In this document: in pieces, positions 31,308-32,760 of the stretch
How positions within the stretch are numbered: position 1 is the first letter of the stretch
How the letters are laid out: each line of letters opens with the position of its first letter
Assembly (NCBI GenBank): GCA_013824615.1
Contig: PNOC01000041.1
Coordinates: forward strand, 1-32,760
Origin: Thermodesulfovibrio sp.
Lineage (GTDB): Bacteria; Nitrospirota; Thermodesulfovibrionia; Thermodesulfovibrionales; UBA6898
DNA: 32,760 nt
Direction: 5' to 3'
The notes under the pieces: generated by a model
Told to the model about the DNA's origin: nothing
Seen by the model: only the letters and a program-made list of their open reading frames with translations
Databases searched by the model: none
Program-made: the position numbers and the translations under genes

Positions 31308-32429
31308 CTATTCCTGAACCGGGGGGATATCCTTCTTCAGGCCTTCTTTTTTTAGGCTGGTTTCCAGCGCCTTGTCTGTCTCTTCCATTCTGATCTTTGA
31401 ATATTCTGTATCACTGATTATATCAATATCCCAACCAGTCAGTTTCATGGCAAGTCGCACGTTTTGTCCTTTTTTCCCAATCGCCAGAGAAAGCTGCTGA
31501 TCGTTGACCACAACCATTGCGGTCTTGGTCTCATCGTTAATCCCGATTTTATCAATCTGCGCCGGGCTCAGTGCGCGGGAAATAAGCATCCTGGGGTCGT
31601 CAGTCCAGGGGATGATATCGATGCGTTCGCCCCTGAGTTCCCTTACTATGGTCTGGACCCTGGTCCCCTTCATGCCGACGCAGGACCCTACCGGGTCAAT
31701 CGCACTGTCCTTTGAAAACACGGCTATCTTTGTCCGTTCCCCCGGTTCTCTGACAATATTCCTTATCTGGACCAGTCCTTCATTGATCTCAGGTACTTCC
31801 ATCTTAAACAGGCCGGCAACGAACTCCGGGACAGCTCTGGATACCACAATTTCCGGCCCCTTAGAACTGATTCTGACATCAGTCACGATTGCCTTGGCAG
31901 TATCGCCCCGTTTCAGATTTTCACTGGGAAGGGTTTCCTTGATCGGGAGCGTAGCCTCGGCCTTGCCAAGATTAAGAAAATAGGCGCCCTTCTCACGCCT
32001 CATGACCACCCCGGTCACAATCTGTCCGGCCTTGTCCTTAAACTCATTGAATATAACGTCACGTTCAGCCTCGCGCACCCGCTGAAAAATTACCTGTTTG
32101 GCGGTCTGGGCAGCTATCCGTCCGAGATCGTGCAGATCCAGAGGCAGTTCCACTGTATCCCCTTCGTTCTTGTCCGGTGAGATTTTTTGTGCTTCGGCTA
32201 TCGATATTTCTTCACCAGGATCCTGGGGTTCGGCCACCACGGTTTTTGTCTCATAAAGCTTAATATTACACTTCTGACGGTCGATATGCAGAAAAATATT
32301 CGCCCTGCCGCCATACTTCTTTCTCATCGCGGAAAGCAGCGCTGATTCAAGGGCCTCAATAAGAATTTCCTTCGAAATCCCCTTTTCCCTGCTGATCTGA
32401 TCTATAACGTGACAAAGTTCCTTGGTCAT
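31308..32429 (-). CDS. nusA: Transcription termination/antitermination factor NusA
   Basis: RNA polymerase-binding factor that affects pausing, termination and rRNA antitermination. The 373 residues hold the N-terminal RNAP-binding domain (about 1-125), the S1 domain (about 135-200, GQIVTGVVMRREKGAYFLNLG), KH1 (DPVGSCVGMKGTRVQTIVREL) and KH2 (LSLAIGKKGQNVRLAMKLTGW). There is no C-terminal acidic repeat region, so this is the shorter form of the protein. Its start overlaps the rimP stop in ATGA (32426-32429). rimP-nusA is the standard operon order. Confidence 0.97.
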   Translation of the reverse strand: MTKELCHVIDQISREKGISKEILIEALESALLSAMRKKYGGRANIFLHIDRQKCNIKLYETKTVVAEPQDPGEEISIAEAQKISPDKNEGDTVELPLDLHDLGRIAAQTAKQVIFQRVREAERDVIFNEFKDKAGQIVTGVVMRREKGAYFLNLGKAEATLPIKETLPSENLKRGDTAKAIVTDVRISSKGPEIVVSRAVPEFVAGLFKMEVPEINEGLVQIRNIVREPGERTKIAVFSKDSAIDPVGSCVGMKGTRVQTIVRELRGERIDIIPWTDDPRMLISRALSPAQIDKIGINDETKTAMVVVNDQQLSLAIGKKGQNVRLAMKLTGWDIDIISDTEYSKIRMEETDKALETSLKKEGLKKDIPPVQE

Positions 32430-32760
32430 GATAATTCTATCTCCAGACGTGCTTTCGAGATTTGTTCAAAAGGTACACTCACCTCTCTGCTGCCATCCAC
32501 CAACACGGCCACTGCATGCTCACTGACTGCCTGCAAGCGCCCCGTGAGGACGGTCTCACCATCGATCTTTTCCTTCGTTACAATACGAACCAGCTTGCCG
32601 ACGCTCCGGTGAAAATCTTTTTTTGTCTTTAAAGGCCTGTCCAGACCCGGCGAGGACACCTCCAGGACATACCGCGTCCTGATCGGATCCTCGACGTCGA
32701 GGAGAGCTGACAAGGCCCTGCTGAAACGCGAGCAGTCTTCAAGCGTAACACCCCCGGGCT
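32426..32760 (-). CDS. rimP: Ribosome maturation factor RimP, partial at the window edge
   Basis: The C-terminal part of RimP, needed for 30S maturation. The reading frame continues past the right edge, so the start is not in the window. Visible segments include GVTLEDCSRFSRALSALLDV at the edge, YVLEVSSPGLDRPLKT and GRLQAVSEHAVAVLVDG. It overlaps nusA by four bases. The true N-terminus and promoter lie beyond the window. Confidence 0.93.
   Translation of the reverse strand, partial: PGGVTLEDCSRFSRALSALLDVEDPIRTRYVLEVSSPGLDRPLKTKKDFHRSVGKLVRIVTKEKIDGETVLTGRLQAVSEHAVAVLVDGSREVSVPFEQISKARLEIELS

Noticed and set aside
1-32760. tRNA, rRNA, 4.5S RNA, CRISPR array, transposase or phage genes
   Set aside because: No cloverleaf, rRNA block, spaced direct repeats or transposase/integrase motifs were seen in the gaps or frames.

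Overview
This is a gene-dense bacterial chromosomal segment, apparently without mobile elements, CRISPR arrays, rRNA or tRNA genes. I read 36 protein genes, one of them cut by the right edge. Most are housekeeping genes of a Gram-negative cell: an outer-membrane beta-barrel protein, lipoproteins, lspA, an M23 peptidase with a bactofilin, and a prepilin peptidase. Pyruvate phosphate dikinase, a ferredoxin-dependent 2-oxoacid oxidoreductase, a short ArgA-like acetyltransferase and a CoA-transferase/GNAT fusion suggest an anaerobic or facultative lineage such as Nitrospirota or the former Deltaproteobacteria. That placement is an inference from gene content and is not proven by the sequence.

Layout. 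1-812 (minus): outer-membrane protein, with its promoter facing away from trxA. 958-6171 (plus): a nearly consensus promoter, then trxA, a TlpA-like lipoprotein, ffh, rpsP, khpA, rimM, trmD, rplS and rnhB, a translation and protein-targeting operon. 6309-10288 (minus): a class I glutamine amidotransferase-like hydrolase (gamma-glutamyl hydrolase type), a peptide-binding lipoprotein and two permeases of a Dpp/Opp importer, with no ATPase genes. 10398-10985 (minus): a degenerate GGDEF-like protein with its own promoter. 11133-13868 (minus): ppdK, followed by a strong terminator. 13992-16235 (minus): purM, M23 peptidase, bactofilin. 16485-16706 (plus): a small acidic protein with a good promoter, followed by a palindrome-rich spacer. 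16956-19755 (plus): surE, a COG2509-type flavoprotein, pcm. 19867-24957 (plus): PAS-GAF-GGDEF diguanylate cyclase, 2-oxoacid:ferredoxin oxidoreductase beta and gamma subunits, ArgA-like GNAT, lspA, a DUF1189 membrane protein and a receiver-PilZ protein. 24977-32760 (minus, transcribed leftward): rimP (partial), nusA, a coiled-coil protein, prepilin peptidase, PAS histidine kinase, VWA protein, membrane coiled-coil protein, CoA-transferase/GNAT fusion.

Many neighbours overlap by 1-4 bases (ATGA, GTGA, CTGA, TAATG), so translational coupling is common. Several starts are non-ATG: rpsP TTG, trmD GTG, the peptide-binding protein GTG, and probably dppB-like CTG and argA-like TTG. rimM has no ordinary start codon upstream of its conserved N-terminus.

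I found no clear-cut new defence or mobile system. The best candidates for new biology are the degenerate GGDEF protein with a Cys-x2-Cys-x2-Cys cluster, the pseudo-receiver PilZ protein behind DUF1189, the hydrolase-plus-ATPase-less importer operon, the VWA/coiled-coil/CoA-transferase-GNAT operon, and the structured spacer upstream of surE.
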